Origin: Albibacterium sp963696875
GTDB lineage: Bacteria > Bacteroidota > Bacteroidia > Sphingobacteriales > Sphingobacteriaceae
DNA length: 64,000 bases
Assembly (NCBI GenBank): GCA_963696875.1
Contig: CAVOLQ010000003.1
Location: forward strand, 434,001 to 498,000
Direction: 5' to 3'
Positions within the stretch are counted from its first letter, which is position 1, and each line of letters starts with the position of its first letter. Made by a program: the position numbers and the translations under genes. The notes under the pieces were generated by a model that worked only from the letters and a program-made list of their open reading frames with translations, made no database searches and was not told the DNA's origin. Shown here in pieces: positions 55,797 to 64,000 of this stretch.

Positions 55797-56513
55797 ATGA
55801 ATTCATTAAAAGGAAAAAATGCTTTAATTACCGGTGGAGGTAAAGGGTTAGGACGTGCACTAGCCATTGCTTTAGCACAAGAAGGAGTTAATGTAGGTTT
55901 GGTTGCTAGGAGCGAAGCCGATTTATTAAAAGTTGCAGAGGAGCTTAAGCAATATGACGTTAACACGTCTATTGCCACTGGTGACGTTTCGGATATTGAA
56001 TCTATAGATTCTGCTGTTCAGCAAATAAAGTCAGTATTAGGTCCAATAGATATCTTAATAAATAATGCAGGTATTGGTGCTTTTGGTTCATTTTTAGAAC
56101 TGGAACCCTCAGACTGGGGAGACATTATAAAAATAAACTTAATGGGAGTATATAATACTACGAGAACGGTTTTTCAAGAAATGATCGATCGTAAAGTCGG
56201 TGACATCATCAATGTTTCTTCTACATCTGGATTAAAAGGCGGACCAGTTTCTAGTGCTTATAGTGCATCCAAGGCGGCGGTTATCGCGCTTTCAGAATCT
56301 TTAATGCAAGAAGGCAGAAAGCATAATATTCGTGTTACTACGATGATACCTAGTACCGTAGCTACGGATATGGCGAGAGATTTGAATTTAACAGATGGAA
56401 ATCCAGAACGTGTCATGCAAGCAGAAGATTTTGCAGAATTAGTAGTTATGCAGCTTAAGCTTAATCGCAGGGTATTTGTTAAGGAATCACAAATTTGGTC
56501 GACCAACCCCTAA
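55797..56513 (+). CDS. Short-chain dehydrogenase/reductase (FabG-like 3-ketoacyl reductase)
   Basis: NADP(H)-dependent SDR. From ATG 55797 (238 residues) it begins with the Rossmann motif KNALITGGGKGLGRALAIAL; a start at 55758 adds a non-conserved N-terminus. It has ILINNAGIGAFGSF, the catalytic Ser in INVSSTSG, and YSASKAAV with the catalytic Tyr and Lys. The subclass (FabG or another ketoreductase) is not fixed. It converges on the metallophosphoesterase gene with one base between the stops. Confidence 0.92.
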   Translation: MNSLKGKNALITGGGKGLGRALAIALAQEGVNVGLVARSEADLLKVAEELKQYDVNTSIATGDVSDIESIDSAVQQIKSVLGPIDILINNAGIGAFGSFLELEPSDWGDIIKINLMGVYNTTRTVFQEMIDRKVGDIINVSSTSGLKGGPVSSAYSASKAAVIALSESLMQEGRKHNIRVTTMIPSTVATDMARDLNLTDGNPERVMQAEDFAELVVMQLKLNRRVFVKESQIWSTNP

Positions 56514-56514
56514 T

Positions 56515-57663
56515 TTACACTAATAAGTCAGCTTCTTCTTTAAAGCGGTCTAACGTTAACTCGAAACTATCGAATAAGCTAGTTTCGAGTTCCTCACTGT
56601 CTTTTATATTAGAAATCACAAAATATTCCCCTCGTATTTTTAGGCCGTGTACACTACGTTTTATGCTCATTTTCATGAAACCATGCTTGTCCTCACAATA
56701 ATTTTCAAGCTTAACGGAATCGAAATACCGATGGTTGCCGCTTACTCGCGGATCATCTGTTTGTGCAATAGAATGTAGAATGGCATAGCCACCTGCGCCC
56801 GCTACAATGTAAGGGACTGTTTTTTCTTCTCCATAGACCTTGTGGAAGCGTTGGTAATTATGAACGTGCCCGCTAAAAACCATATCCGGAATAACGCCTG
56901 CTTCACGATAAGCAGATTCCAAAAAGTCAATCATGTACAAACTGGAACCATGATTAGTATCAGCAGAAAAAGGCGATTGGTGTACGGCAATGAAAATTGC
57001 CTTTTCATGCTGTTGACAGCCTGCGTTTCTTAATTCTTCAATAAACCATTCTCGCTGTTTGTCATCGATTAAACCGAATTTCGCGACGTTGCCATATAGC
57101 CCTATTATGTTTGCTAAAGGGGTTTCTAGGGTCCAATAAACATAAGGTTGCTTTACACTCTTTCTTTTACTCCCTTTAGAAAAGGGAATAACCTTATTTT
57201 CCGAATTACAAAACACTTGCATAAAAGCGTCTAAACTAGTATAAGGGGTTTCAGAAAGCGGATTTACGTCTGCATCATGATTTCCTGCGATGGCAAAAAT
57301 GGGTGCCGGATATTCCTCATAGGGTTCAAAGAATTGTTGGGCATATTCACTAGCCTCACCGTGATGATAAACTACATCTCCAAGGTGGTATAAGAAATCG
57401 GTTGGTTTGCCTTTATGAGCATTATTAACGATTTCATGTGCTATTCTTCGTTGGGCATCTAAATCTTTAAAACTTCCAGTATCTCCTACCAAATGAAAAT
57501 TCAATTCATCCTCTTTTATGCTCCCTAAGGTGTCTTCTATCTTTAAACGATAAGTTGTATGGGTTGGTGGAGGGGGCAGAGGCAAGTAGTTATTTGGAAG
57601 AGTAAAATCCTTGGTATTAGTATAATCTCCTTTTAAAAAGATTGGGCTATTGTATATTTTCAT
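56515..57663 (-). CDS. Metallophosphoesterase (purple-acid-phosphatase/calcineurin-like)
   Basis: 382 residues from ATG 57663; the upstream extension to 57753 would cover the extragenic repeat and is rejected. Metal-ligand motifs run in order: LVGDTGSFKDLDAQR, LYHLGDVVYHHGE, FAIAGNHDAD, FIAVHQSPFSAD and SGHVHNYQRFH. No signal peptide is seen, unlike many purple acid phosphatases, so a cytoplasmic role is likely. The substrate is unknown. Confidence 0.88.
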   Translation of the reverse strand: MKIYNSPIFLKGDYTNTKDFTLPNNYLPLPPPPTHTTYRLKIEDTLGSIKEDELNFHLVGDTGSFKDLDAQRRIAHEIVNNAHKGKPTDFLYHLGDVVYHHGEASEYAQQFFEPYEEYPAPIFAIAGNHDADVNPLSETPYTSLDAFMQVFCNSENKVIPFSKGSKRKSVKQPYVYWTLETPLANIIGLYGNVAKFGLIDDKQREWFIEELRNAGCQQHEKAIFIAVHQSPFSADTNHGSSLYMIDFLESAYREAGVIPDMVFSGHVHNYQRFHKVYGEEKTVPYIVAGAGGYAILHSIAQTDDPRVSGNHRYFDSVKLENYCEDKHGFMKMSIKRSVHGLKIRGEYFVISNIKDSEELETSLFDSFELTLDRFKEEADLLV

Positions 57664-57673
57664 TAAGATAAAT

Positions 57674-57770
57674 GTTTTTAAAGGCGATGAAGCTATCAAG
57701 AGTGGCTTGTTTGTCACAAATTGTTTTAACAGTGTACATTGTTCGCTTCGCAAAGTTTATCTTGATTATG
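57674..57770 (+). repeat. Dispersed extragenic repeat, copy B
   Basis: Starts TTTTTAAAGGCGATGAAGCT and includes CGCTTCGCAAAGTTTATCT, aligning with copy A at 47614-47710 in the same orientation. It then runs into ATGAGCTC, which matches the neighbouring direct repeats at 47.6-47.7 kb. Confidence 0.65.
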
Positions 57771-57903
57771 AGCTCACACCGGATCGTTTCATATTCTTAT
57801 AAAGAACATCAAATATAGCACCATAATTTTAGACTTATGTTATATCTATGTTAAATAAATACCCATCTATTCATTCTGCAAAGAGCAAATATTGTTGTTG
57901 AAA

Positions 57904-57920
57904 TATAAATTAACAATTTA
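57904..57920. promoter_or_regulatory. Inverted repeat ATAAATT-AAC-AATTTAT
   Basis: Perfect 7-bp arms around a 3-base centre, about 130 bases before the symporter start. It may be an operator. AT-rich context makes chance possible. Confidence 0.3.
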
Positions 57921-57981
57921 TTTATATTGTACTTTTTTTAAATGGATTAAAGAATTAACTTGTGACTTATATATGACGATT

Positions 57982-57996
57982 GTTCCGCACGGGAAC
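57982..57996. promoter_or_regulatory. Inverted repeat GTTCC-GCACG-GGAAC
   Basis: Five-base arms around five bases, a GC-rich island in an AT-rich spacer 54 bases before the symporter ATG. It is a candidate operator for a sugar-responsive regulator. No regulator gene is adjacent. Confidence 0.35.
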
Positions 57997-58050
57997 TCTT
58001 TAACAATTGAAATAAATATTACGCTTTTTTAAAAAGGTCTATCGAGAATT

Positions 58051-59715
58051 ATGAAGAACCTACACCTCTACGATTATATTGTTTTTCTAATTTATTTTCT
58101 AATCGTTTCCTTTTATGGAATCTGGATTTACTATAAAAAGAAATCTAAAATTGGCGACTCTAAAGACTATTTTTTGGCGGAAGGTTCCCTTACTTGGTGG
58201 GCGATTGGTGCGTCCCTAATTGCGTCAAATATTTCCGCCGAGCAATTTATCGGAATGAGCGGCTCAGGCTTTCAAATGGGATTAGCGATCGCTACCTATG
58301 AGTGGATGGCTGCTGCATCATTGATAATAGTAGCTGTCTTTTTTATTCCGGTATATTTAAAAAACAAAATTTTTACTATGCCCCAGTTTTTGGGTCAACG
58401 TTATAATGAAACGGTCGCTATGATTATGGCGGTATTTTGGTTGCTACTATATGTGGTCGTAAATTTAACCTCTATCTTATTTTTGGGCGCCTTGGCAGTG
58501 AGTAGTATATCCGGAATTAGTTTTACAGTTTGCATGCTTACTTTGGCAGTTTTTGCAATCTTGATCACTTTGGGAGGTATGAAGGTAATAGGGTATACCG
58601 ACGTTATCCAAGTCTTCTTTTTAATTTTAGGAGGGCTCGCTACTACCTATTTGGCTTTAGAAATGGTGGCCACGCATTACGGAGAAAGTGGGGTGATCAG
58701 AGGGTTCACTTTGTTAACAGAAAAAGCAGATGAACACTTTCACATGATTTTAAAACCCGATAACCCAAGTTACATCGACCTGCCGGGATTAAGCGTATTG
58801 CTTGGGGGAATGTGGATCGCAAACCTTAACTATTGGGGATGTAATCAATACATCACACAAAGGGCATTAGGTGCAGACTTGAAAACTGCGAGAGCAGGTT
58901 TGCTGTTTGCGGCAACATTAAAATTGTTTATGCCGGTCATAGTTGTTTTACCAGGTATTGCCGCCTATTTATTGTATAAACAAGACGTGTTCAGTACAGA
59001 GATGTATGTCGACGGAAAGCTCCTTCCAGATCGAGCCTATCCCGTTCTCCTCAATTTGCTTCCGGTTGGACTAAAAGGTCTGTCTTTTGCGGCTCTTACT
59101 GCCGCAGTGGTGGCTTCTTTGGCCGGCAAAGCCAATAGCATTGCCACAATTTTCACTTATGATATCTATAAAAAGGTCTTCAATAAAAATGCAAGTGAAA
59201 AAAGACAAATTCGCACCGGTAAAATTACCATTGTAATTTCCATGGTATTGGCAGTCGTGATCTCTCCTTTTTTAGGAATAGAGAAAGGCGGTTTCCAATA
59301 CATCCAAGAATATACAGGCTTTGTATCGCCCGGAATTTTTGCCATGTTTATTTTGGGGTTCTTTTGGAAAAAAACTACATCCAATGCTGCTTTATTTGCA
59401 ACCCTTGGCGGTTTCGTTCTATCTGTCTTTTTCAAGATACTACCACTTTTTGCAGACCTGTCCTTTCTCAAAATAGTCAATTTAGCCGTTCCCGTAAATG
59501 GCATTTACGAAATACCATTCCTTGATCGAATGGCCATCGTATTTATTATTTGCATCATCGGGATGGTGTTCATTAGTATAAGAGATAACCGCCGCGGAAT
59601 TGTTCCAAAAGGTTTAGAAATTGATACCAAACTATTTCGAACGGATCCTAAGTTTACGGCAGGAGCCCTGCTGTTGATTGGAATATTGGTAGCTCTCTAC
59701 ACTCTTTTTTGGTAA
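58051..59715 (+). CDS. Sodium/galactose (glucose) symporter, vSGLT-like SSS family
   Basis: 554-residue inner-membrane symporter with about 14 predicted helices. It follows the Vibrio vSGLT sequence closely: DYFLAEGSLTWWAIGASLIA, SNISAEQFIGMSGSGFQMGL, the WMWIANLNYWGCNQYI-type helix 7 (GMWIANLNYWGCNQYI here), and VVLPGIAAYLLY. The Gln of SAEQ, the Glu of TYEWM and the Asn of NLNYWG match positions that bind galactose in vSGLT. Encoded with a galactokinase two genes downstream, it probably imports galactose. Confidence 0.92.
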   Translation: MKNLHLYDYIVFLIYFLIVSFYGIWIYYKKKSKIGDSKDYFLAEGSLTWWAIGASLIASNISAEQFIGMSGSGFQMGLAIATYEWMAAASLIIVAVFFIPVYLKNKIFTMPQFLGQRYNETVAMIMAVFWLLLYVVVNLTSILFLGALAVSSISGISFTVCMLTLAVFAILITLGGMKVIGYTDVIQVFFLILGGLATTYLALEMVATHYGESGVIRGFTLLTEKADEHFHMILKPDNPSYIDLPGLSVLLGGMWIANLNYWGCNQYITQRALGADLKTARAGLLFAATLKLFMPVIVVLPGIAAYLLYKQDVFSTEMYVDGKLLPDRAYPVLLNLLPVGLKGLSFAALTAAVVASLAGKANSIATIFTYDIYKKVFNKNASEKRQIRTGKITIVISMVLAVVISPFLGIEKGGFQYIQEYTGFVSPGIFAMFILGFFWKKTTSNAALFATLGGFVLSVFFKILPLFADLSFLKIVNLAVPVNGIYEIPFLDRMAIVFIICIIGMVFISIRDNRRGIVPKGLEIDTKLFRTDPKFTAGALLLIGILVALYTLFW

Positions 59716-59733
59716 TATTATTAGCTGATAAAT

Positions 59734-60495
59734 ATGATAAATTACAAAATGAAATCCACCTCATTAAAAGCTTTAATCTGCATTTTGATTCTAATACCTC
59801 TTTTGTTAGATTTTGCAAATGCTTCCCAAAAGCAAGCCCGCGTACTGGTTTTCAGCAAGACAACGGGTTACCGTCATGCTGCCATTGAGGTAGGTATTGA
59901 AGCCATTCGGAAATTAGCGATGGAGAACAATTTTATAATGGATACCGCCACAAATTCTTCCCTTTTTACCCCGGAAATTTTAAAAACATATTCTGCGGTC
60001 ATTTTTTTAAACACAAGTGGTACGCTTTTAAATGAGGCTCAGAAAACTAATTTTGAACGTTATATTCAAGGGGGTGGGGGGTTCTTAGGCGTTCATGGCG
60101 CTTCTGCCTCTGAATATGATTGGAAATGGTACGGCCGCCTTCTAGGAAGCTTTTTTACCGGCCATCCTGAAATCCAGGAAGCAGAATTGAACGTGGTCGA
60201 TAACGAACATCTTTCTACAGCTCATTTGCCCAGTAATTGGGTCCATACGGACGAATGGTATAATTTTACCAAAATCTCCCCTATAATACAGGTGCTCATA
60301 ACTATTAATGAAGACAGCTACGAAGGTGGTGATTATGGCGTAGGACATCCCATTGCCTGGTACCATAATTTTGACGGAGGCCGTTCTTTTTATACTGCTT
60401 TAGGTCACAGAGAAGAGAATTATACAGACCCGCTTTTTTTAAAGCATCTTCTAGGAGGAATTAACTATGTAATAGGAAACGACATACCTAATTAA
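59734..60495 (+). CDS. Secreted ThuA-like protein, single domain
   Basis: 253-residue protein with a signal peptide (ALICILILIPLLLDFANAS); the second ATG, at 59749, gives a cleaner signal. The whole mature part is one ThuA domain (glutamine-amidotransferase-like fold): VLVFSKTTGYRHAAIEVG, GGGGFLGVHGASASEYDW, NWVHTDEWYNFTKI, GGRSFYTALGHREENY. ThuA takes part in trehalose/keto-sugar utilisation in rhizobia, and its biochemical activity is not settled. It is very similar to the ThuA half of the gene at 61740 and lies 18 bases after the symporter. Confidence 0.88.
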   Translation: MINYKMKSTSLKALICILILIPLLLDFANASQKQARVLVFSKTTGYRHAAIEVGIEAIRKLAMENNFIMDTATNSSLFTPEILKTYSAVIFLNTSGTLLNEAQKTNFERYIQGGGGFLGVHGASASEYDWKWYGRLLGSFFTGHPEIQEAELNVVDNEHLSTAHLPSNWVHTDEWYNFTKISPIIQVLITINEDSYEGGDYGVGHPIAWYHNFDGGRSFYTALGHREENYTDPLFLKHLLGGINYVIGNDIPN

Positions 60496-60502
60496 TCTGT
60501 TG

Positions 60503-61684
60503 ATGTATAAAAACCTAACTATTCTTGTTTCAAAGTTTAGGGAACTTTACAATGATGAGCCCTTGTTGTTTCGTTCACCCGGAAGGATAAACTTAATTGG
60601 AGAGCATGTCGATTATAATAATGGTATTGTGCTTCCTGGTGCTATTGATAAATACATTTACGTTGCTCTTCAAAATAGAGATGACGATCAAATTCATCTT
60701 TATTCCCTTAACTATCAAGAGTCCTTTCAATGCTTGTTAACAGAAATAGAGAAAAGTGAGACCCTGTGGGCCAATTATATTTTGGGAGTTGTCGATCAAT
60801 TTCAACGATTGGGAAGCGCAATTAAGGGTTTGAATTTAGTTTTTTTTGGGGATATTCCACAAGGGGCGGGACTATCGTCTTCGGCAGCCTTAGAATGTGC
60901 GGTAGCTTTTGCATTACAAAAGACTAATGAGCTACAGTTTAGTCGAATGGAATTAGCCAAATTAGCGCAATCAGCAGAGCATGACTTTGCAGGTGTCAAT
61001 TGCGGATTGATGGATCAATTTGCAAGTCTTTTCGGTAAGAAAGATTTTTTGGTACAATTTGATTGTCGGTCCTTAGACTATCAATACATCCCTTTCAAAT
61101 CCATCGACTATAATTTTATACTTTTTGATACCCAAGTAAAACATTCACTAGCTTCATCGGCCTATAATGAACGAAGAAGTCAATGCGAGAAAGGAGTGAA
61201 ATTGATAGCCAAACATCATCCTGAAATTGCAAGTCTTCGCGAAGTAACCATGGAGATGCTTGAGAAGTACGTCGAAAAGCAAGCGCCACTTGTTTTTCTG
61301 CGCTGTAGTTTTATTGTTCAGGAGATTCAGCGGGTGAAAGAAGCAGCAACAGCCATTATCAATGATGATTTTAAACGCTTAGGGCAATTAATGTATGCTG
61401 CCCATGAGGGTCTGAGTGGAGACTATGAAGTAAGTTGCCCAGAACTAGATTTTCTGGTTGACCAGGCAAGAAATAATGTGATTTTAGGTGCCAGAATGAT
61501 GGGGGGTGGATTTGGAGGCTGTACCATAAATCTTATTCGAAAAGATACTGTCGATAGTGTAGTGGATATTATTTCTCATGCTTATAAGAAAGAATTTGGG
61601 ATTAATTTAAAAATCTATAATTTGAAGCTCAGTGGGAGTACTGAACAAATTTCGTTCACTCATTTCAATGACCGTATTATTTAA
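60503..61684 (+). CDS. galK: Galactokinase
   Basis: GHMP-family kinase that phosphorylates galactose to galactose-1-phosphate, the first Leloir step. From ATG 60503 there are 393 residues (a TTG three bases earlier is less likely). Signatures are FRSPGRINLIGEHVDYNNG (galactokinase signature), the ATP-binding GDIPQGAGLSSSAALECA, and MGGGFGGCTINLI. Catalytic Asp is in GLMDQFASLFG. Cytoplasmic. galT and galE are not in the window. Confidence 0.96.
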   Translation: MYKNLTILVSKFRELYNDEPLLFRSPGRINLIGEHVDYNNGIVLPGAIDKYIYVALQNRDDDQIHLYSLNYQESFQCLLTEIEKSETLWANYILGVVDQFQRLGSAIKGLNLVFFGDIPQGAGLSSSAALECAVAFALQKTNELQFSRMELAKLAQSAEHDFAGVNCGLMDQFASLFGKKDFLVQFDCRSLDYQYIPFKSIDYNFILFDTQVKHSLASSAYNERRSQCEKGVKLIAKHHPEIASLREVTMEMLEKYVEKQAPLVFLRCSFIVQEIQRVKEAATAIINDDFKRLGQLMYAAHEGLSGDYEVSCPELDFLVDQARNNVILGARMMGGGFGGCTINLIRKDTVDSVVDIISHAYKKEFGINLKIYNLKLSGSTEQISFTHFNDRII

Positions 61685-61739
61685 ATATATTTCGTTTGAT
61701 AATAAAATAAAATTATCTTCACTAATTAAAATAGATTGT

Positions 61740-64000
61740 ATGTTAAAATTTCTCCGATTTTCCCCTTTAATAGTTACCCTGCTCCTCATTGTTTTTTTAG
61801 GGTCATGCGTGAAGAAGCGTTCTGGTAAAGCTCGAGTATTAGTTTTTACGAAAACTTCAGGGTTTTATCATAACTCCATTGAAGCTGGTAAAACAGCGAT
61901 TTTTAATTTGGGGAAAGAACACGGTTTTGACGTAGATACGACCAGCAATGCAAATTGGTTTACCGAAGATACACTGAAGAAGTATTCTGCTGTTGTATTT
62001 TTAAATTCTACGGGTGACTTATTAAATCACTATCAGGAGGCAGAATTCGAACGTTATATTCAGGCCGGCGGTGGCTATGTAGGAGTTCACGCAGCAGCTG
62101 ACGCAGAATATGATTGGGGTTGGTATGGTCGTTTGGTAGGAGGGTATTTCAAAAGTCATCCAGAGGTTCAAGAAGCAAAATTGACCATTCTAGATAAAAA
62201 TCATTCTTCTACTAAAGATTTGCCAGAAAATTGGAACCATACAGATGAGTGGTACGATTATAAGAATCTGTCAAAGGAGGTGAAGGTATTGATTAGTATA
62301 GACAAAGACAGTTACATGGGAGCTAGTGAAAAAGGGGAGCACCCAATCACTTGGTACCATGATTATGATGGAGGAAGAGCATTTTATACAGGTTTAGGGC
62401 ATCAAGAAGACGATTATAGCGACTCTTTATTTTTAAAACATTTATTAGGGGGGATTGAATATGCCATTGGTAAGAATTACGAATTGAATTACAGTAAATC
62501 CATCACTCTTAGCGTGCCTGAAGAGGAGCGATTTACTAAAACTGTATTATCAGAAGGTGAGTTTATTGAGCCTACAGAAATGGCTGTTTTACCAAATCTG
62601 GATATTTTAATTGCTCAACGTCGCGGAGAATTGATGCTTTATAGCCAAGAGTCTGGTCGTTTATCACAAGTTGGATTTTTAGATGTCTATCATTCAACAG
62701 GAAACCCAAAGGTAAACGCTGAAGAAGGATTTATGGGTTTAACGGCCGATCCGAATTTTGAGAAGAACAACTATATTTATGCTTTCTATAGTCCGATAGA
62801 TACTTCTGTTAACCGTCTTTCTCGGTTCGAGTTTAAAAACAATAAGCTTGATATTGAATCCGAAAAAGTCATTTTACAATTTTATTCTCAAAGAGGTATC
62901 TGTTGCCATACAGGGGGGTCACTTTCATTTGGTAAGGATAACCTTTTATATTTATCCACTGGCGATAATTCAACTCCTTTTGATGAACCCGATCAAGCAT
63001 TTGTCAATCGAGGATATGCGCCTTTAGATGGTCGGCCAGGCCATGAGCAATATGATGCTGCTCGTAGCTCTGGAAATAGCAATGACCTGAGAGGGAAAAT
63101 ATTGCGTATAAAAATAAATGAAGACGGAAGTTATTCCATTCCTGAAGGAAATTTATTTTCCTCAGACCAGCCCAAAACCAAACCAGAGATTTATGTGATG
63201 GGCAATCGTAATCCTTATCGTATTTCTGTCGATAAGAAAAATGGTTTCCTGTATTGGGGTGAGGTAGGTCCTGATGCCAATGTGGATAGTTTGGATAGTC
63301 GAGGTCCACGTGGTTATGATGAAATTAACCAAGCGCGCCAAGCTGGATTTTTTGGTTGGCCGTTCTTCGTAGCGGATAATTACCCTTACCTTTCATATAA
63401 CTACGATACGGGCGTAAGTGGCAAACTCTTTGATCCAAATAAACCAATAAATAATTCACCTAATAACACGGGAGTTAATGAGTTACCTTCCGCAGAAGCG
63501 GCTTTTATTTGGTATCCTTATGGCGAATCGATTGAATTTCCACAACTAGGTTCTGGCGGTCGAAATGCGCTTGCTGGCCCCGTTTACTATCCAGAATTTT
63601 TCCCTAAAGAGAGCCGTTATCCTGATTATTATAAAGGGAAACTATTTATTTATGATTGGATGAGAAATTGGATTAAGGTAGTTACTATGCAACCTAATGG
63701 CGATTTTGATAAAATGGAACCTTTCATGGAAAACACAGCTCTAGCCTCGCCCATTGACATGGAGGTTGGACCCGATGGAAAAATTTATATTTTGGAATAC
63801 GGAAAAGGTTGGTTCAGTCAAAACCCAGATGCTGGAATCTCTAGAATCGATTATTTTGGAGGCGAGTTATCATCAACGAGTGAAAGAGGTATACAAAATA
63901 AGACAAGACCAGGTCAAATAGATAGTTTTGAAAACTTAGATAAAGCAGGTGCGGACTTAGGTCATAAAGAAGGTTCAGACGAGCAGGAATTGATAGCTTC
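61740..64000 (+). CDS. ThuA domain-PQQ-dependent sugar dehydrogenase lipoprotein, cut by window edge
   Basis: Reading frame open from ATG 61740 to the right edge, 753 codons. The lipoprotein signal has lipobox LGSC (Cys about residue 24). About residues 30-255 are a ThuA domain (VLVFTKTSGFYHNSIEAG, GGGYVGVHAAADAEYDW). From about 290 a soluble-glucose-dehydrogenase-type beta-propeller follows, with CCHTGGSLSFGKDNLLYLS, GNRNPYRISVDKKNGFLYWG and DEINQARQAGFFGWPF. Relatives often end in PKD and cytochrome c domains, which would lie beyond the window. Probably periplasmic sugar oxidation; substrate and electron acceptor are unknown. Confidence 0.92.
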   Translation, partial: MLKFLRFSPLIVTLLLIVFLGSCVKKRSGKARVLVFTKTSGFYHNSIEAGKTAIFNLGKEHGFDVDTTSNANWFTEDTLKKYSAVVFLNSTGDLLNHYQEAEFERYIQAGGGYVGVHAAADAEYDWGWYGRLVGGYFKSHPEVQEAKLTILDKNHSSTKDLPENWNHTDEWYDYKNLSKEVKVLISIDKDSYMGASEKGEHPITWYHDYDGGRAFYTGLGHQEDDYSDSLFLKHLLGGIEYAIGKNYELNYSKSITLSVPEEERFTKTVLSEGEFIEPTEMAVLPNLDILIAQRRGELMLYSQESGRLSQVGFLDVYHSTGNPKVNAEEGFMGLTADPNFEKNNYIYAFYSPIDTSVNRLSRFEFKNNKLDIESEKVILQFYSQRGICCHTGGSLSFGKDNLLYLSTGDNSTPFDEPDQAFVNRGYAPLDGRPGHEQYDAARSSGNSNDLRGKILRIKINEDGSYSIPEGNLFSSDQPKTKPEIYVMGNRNPYRISVDKKNGFLYWGEVGPDANVDSLDSRGPRGYDEINQARQAGFFGWPFFVADNYPYLSYNYDTGVSGKLFDPNKPINNSPNNTGVNELPSAEAAFIWYPYGESIEFPQLGSGGRNALAGPVYYPEFFPKESRYPDYYKGKLFIYDWMRNWIKVVTMQPNGDFDKMEPFMENTALASPIDMEVGPDGKIYILEYGKGWFSQNPDAGISRIDYFGGELSSTSERGIQNKTRPGQIDSFENLDKAGADLGHKEGSDEQELIA

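Larger units (their letters stand above)
57664..58050. other. 387-base divergent intergenic region before the sugar transporter
   Basis: It holds repeat copy B (57674-57770) next to the metallophosphoesterase start and two dyads (57904-57920, 57982-57996) ahead of the symporter. No gene is supported. No clear TAnnTTTG box was found on the plus strand. Confidence 0.55.

Noticed and set aside
1..64000. CRISPR arrays, insertion sequences, prophage or toxin-antitoxin genes
   Set aside because: No regularly spaced repeats, transposase or integrase motifs, terminal inverted repeats or toxin-antitoxin pairs were found on either strand.

Overview
The window looks like a chromosomal segment of a Bacteroidota bacterium, most probably Sphingobacteriaceae (Pedobacter/Olivibacter-like). 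The signs are low GC, Bacteroidota-type promoter boxes (TAnnTTTG) just upstream of many genes, weak Shine-Dalgarno sites, and family-typical genes: a type IX secretion plug protein (DUF5103), a lipoprotein-type TamL, a Bacteroidota LptD, a BtuG-like B12-binding propeller behind a cobalamin riboswitch, and a LuxC-type acyl-CoA reductase divergent from a dicluster ferredoxin. No phage, insertion sequence, CRISPR array or rRNA operon was seen. The only tRNA is tRNA-Cys(GCA).

Layout. 1-16.9 kb is mostly housekeeping: lepA (cut by the left edge), a universal stress protein, an NlpC/P60 hydrolase, a cell-envelope group (MlaD-like protein, N-acetylmuramoyl-L-alanine amidase, divergent lptD), cinA, a 2-oxoacid dehydrogenase E2, an ElaA acetyltransferase, an ABC-2 exporter, the grpE-dnaJ heat-shock pair, ftsE with a small coupled gene, then acyl-CoA reductase and ferredoxin. 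17-34.2 kb is an exopolysaccharide/capsule locus. On the minus strand, in transcription order: undecaprenyl-phosphate sugar transferase, flippase, GT2, Wzy-like polymerase, GT4, methyltransferase, two GT4 genes, a beta-barrel protein, Wza-like exporter and Wzz-like chain-length protein. A Wzi-like gene converges on it from the plus strand. This is a complete Wzx/Wzy-type pathway.

34.7-50.5 kb returns to core genes: aldo/keto reductase, fluoride channel, thioesterase, T9SS plug, ABC-F ATPase, pyrD, tRNA-Cys, an rRNA methyltransferase, tamL, a phosphohexomutase, an SGNH hydrolase and clpB. 50.6-54.0 kb is a vitamin B12 uptake operon (riboswitch, BtuB-like receptor, BtuG-like lipoprotein). 54.1-57.7 kb holds a HAD phosphatase, an EamA transporter, a short-chain dehydrogenase and a metallophosphoesterase. 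58.0-64.0 kb is a galactose/sugar cluster: vSGLT-like sodium/sugar symporter, ThuA-like protein, galactokinase, and a ThuA-PQQ sugar dehydrogenase lipoprotein running off the right edge.

Seven genes carry reading-frame lesions in this sequence: the amidase, dnaJ, wzi, wza, two glycosyltransferases and clpB. clpB alone has nine single-base indels within about 1.2 kb, with the protein otherwise conserved, which points to local sequence error rather than decay. One glycosyltransferase also has an in-frame TAG, so real decay there is harder to exclude. Short extragenic repeats recur between 47.5 and 57.8 kb.
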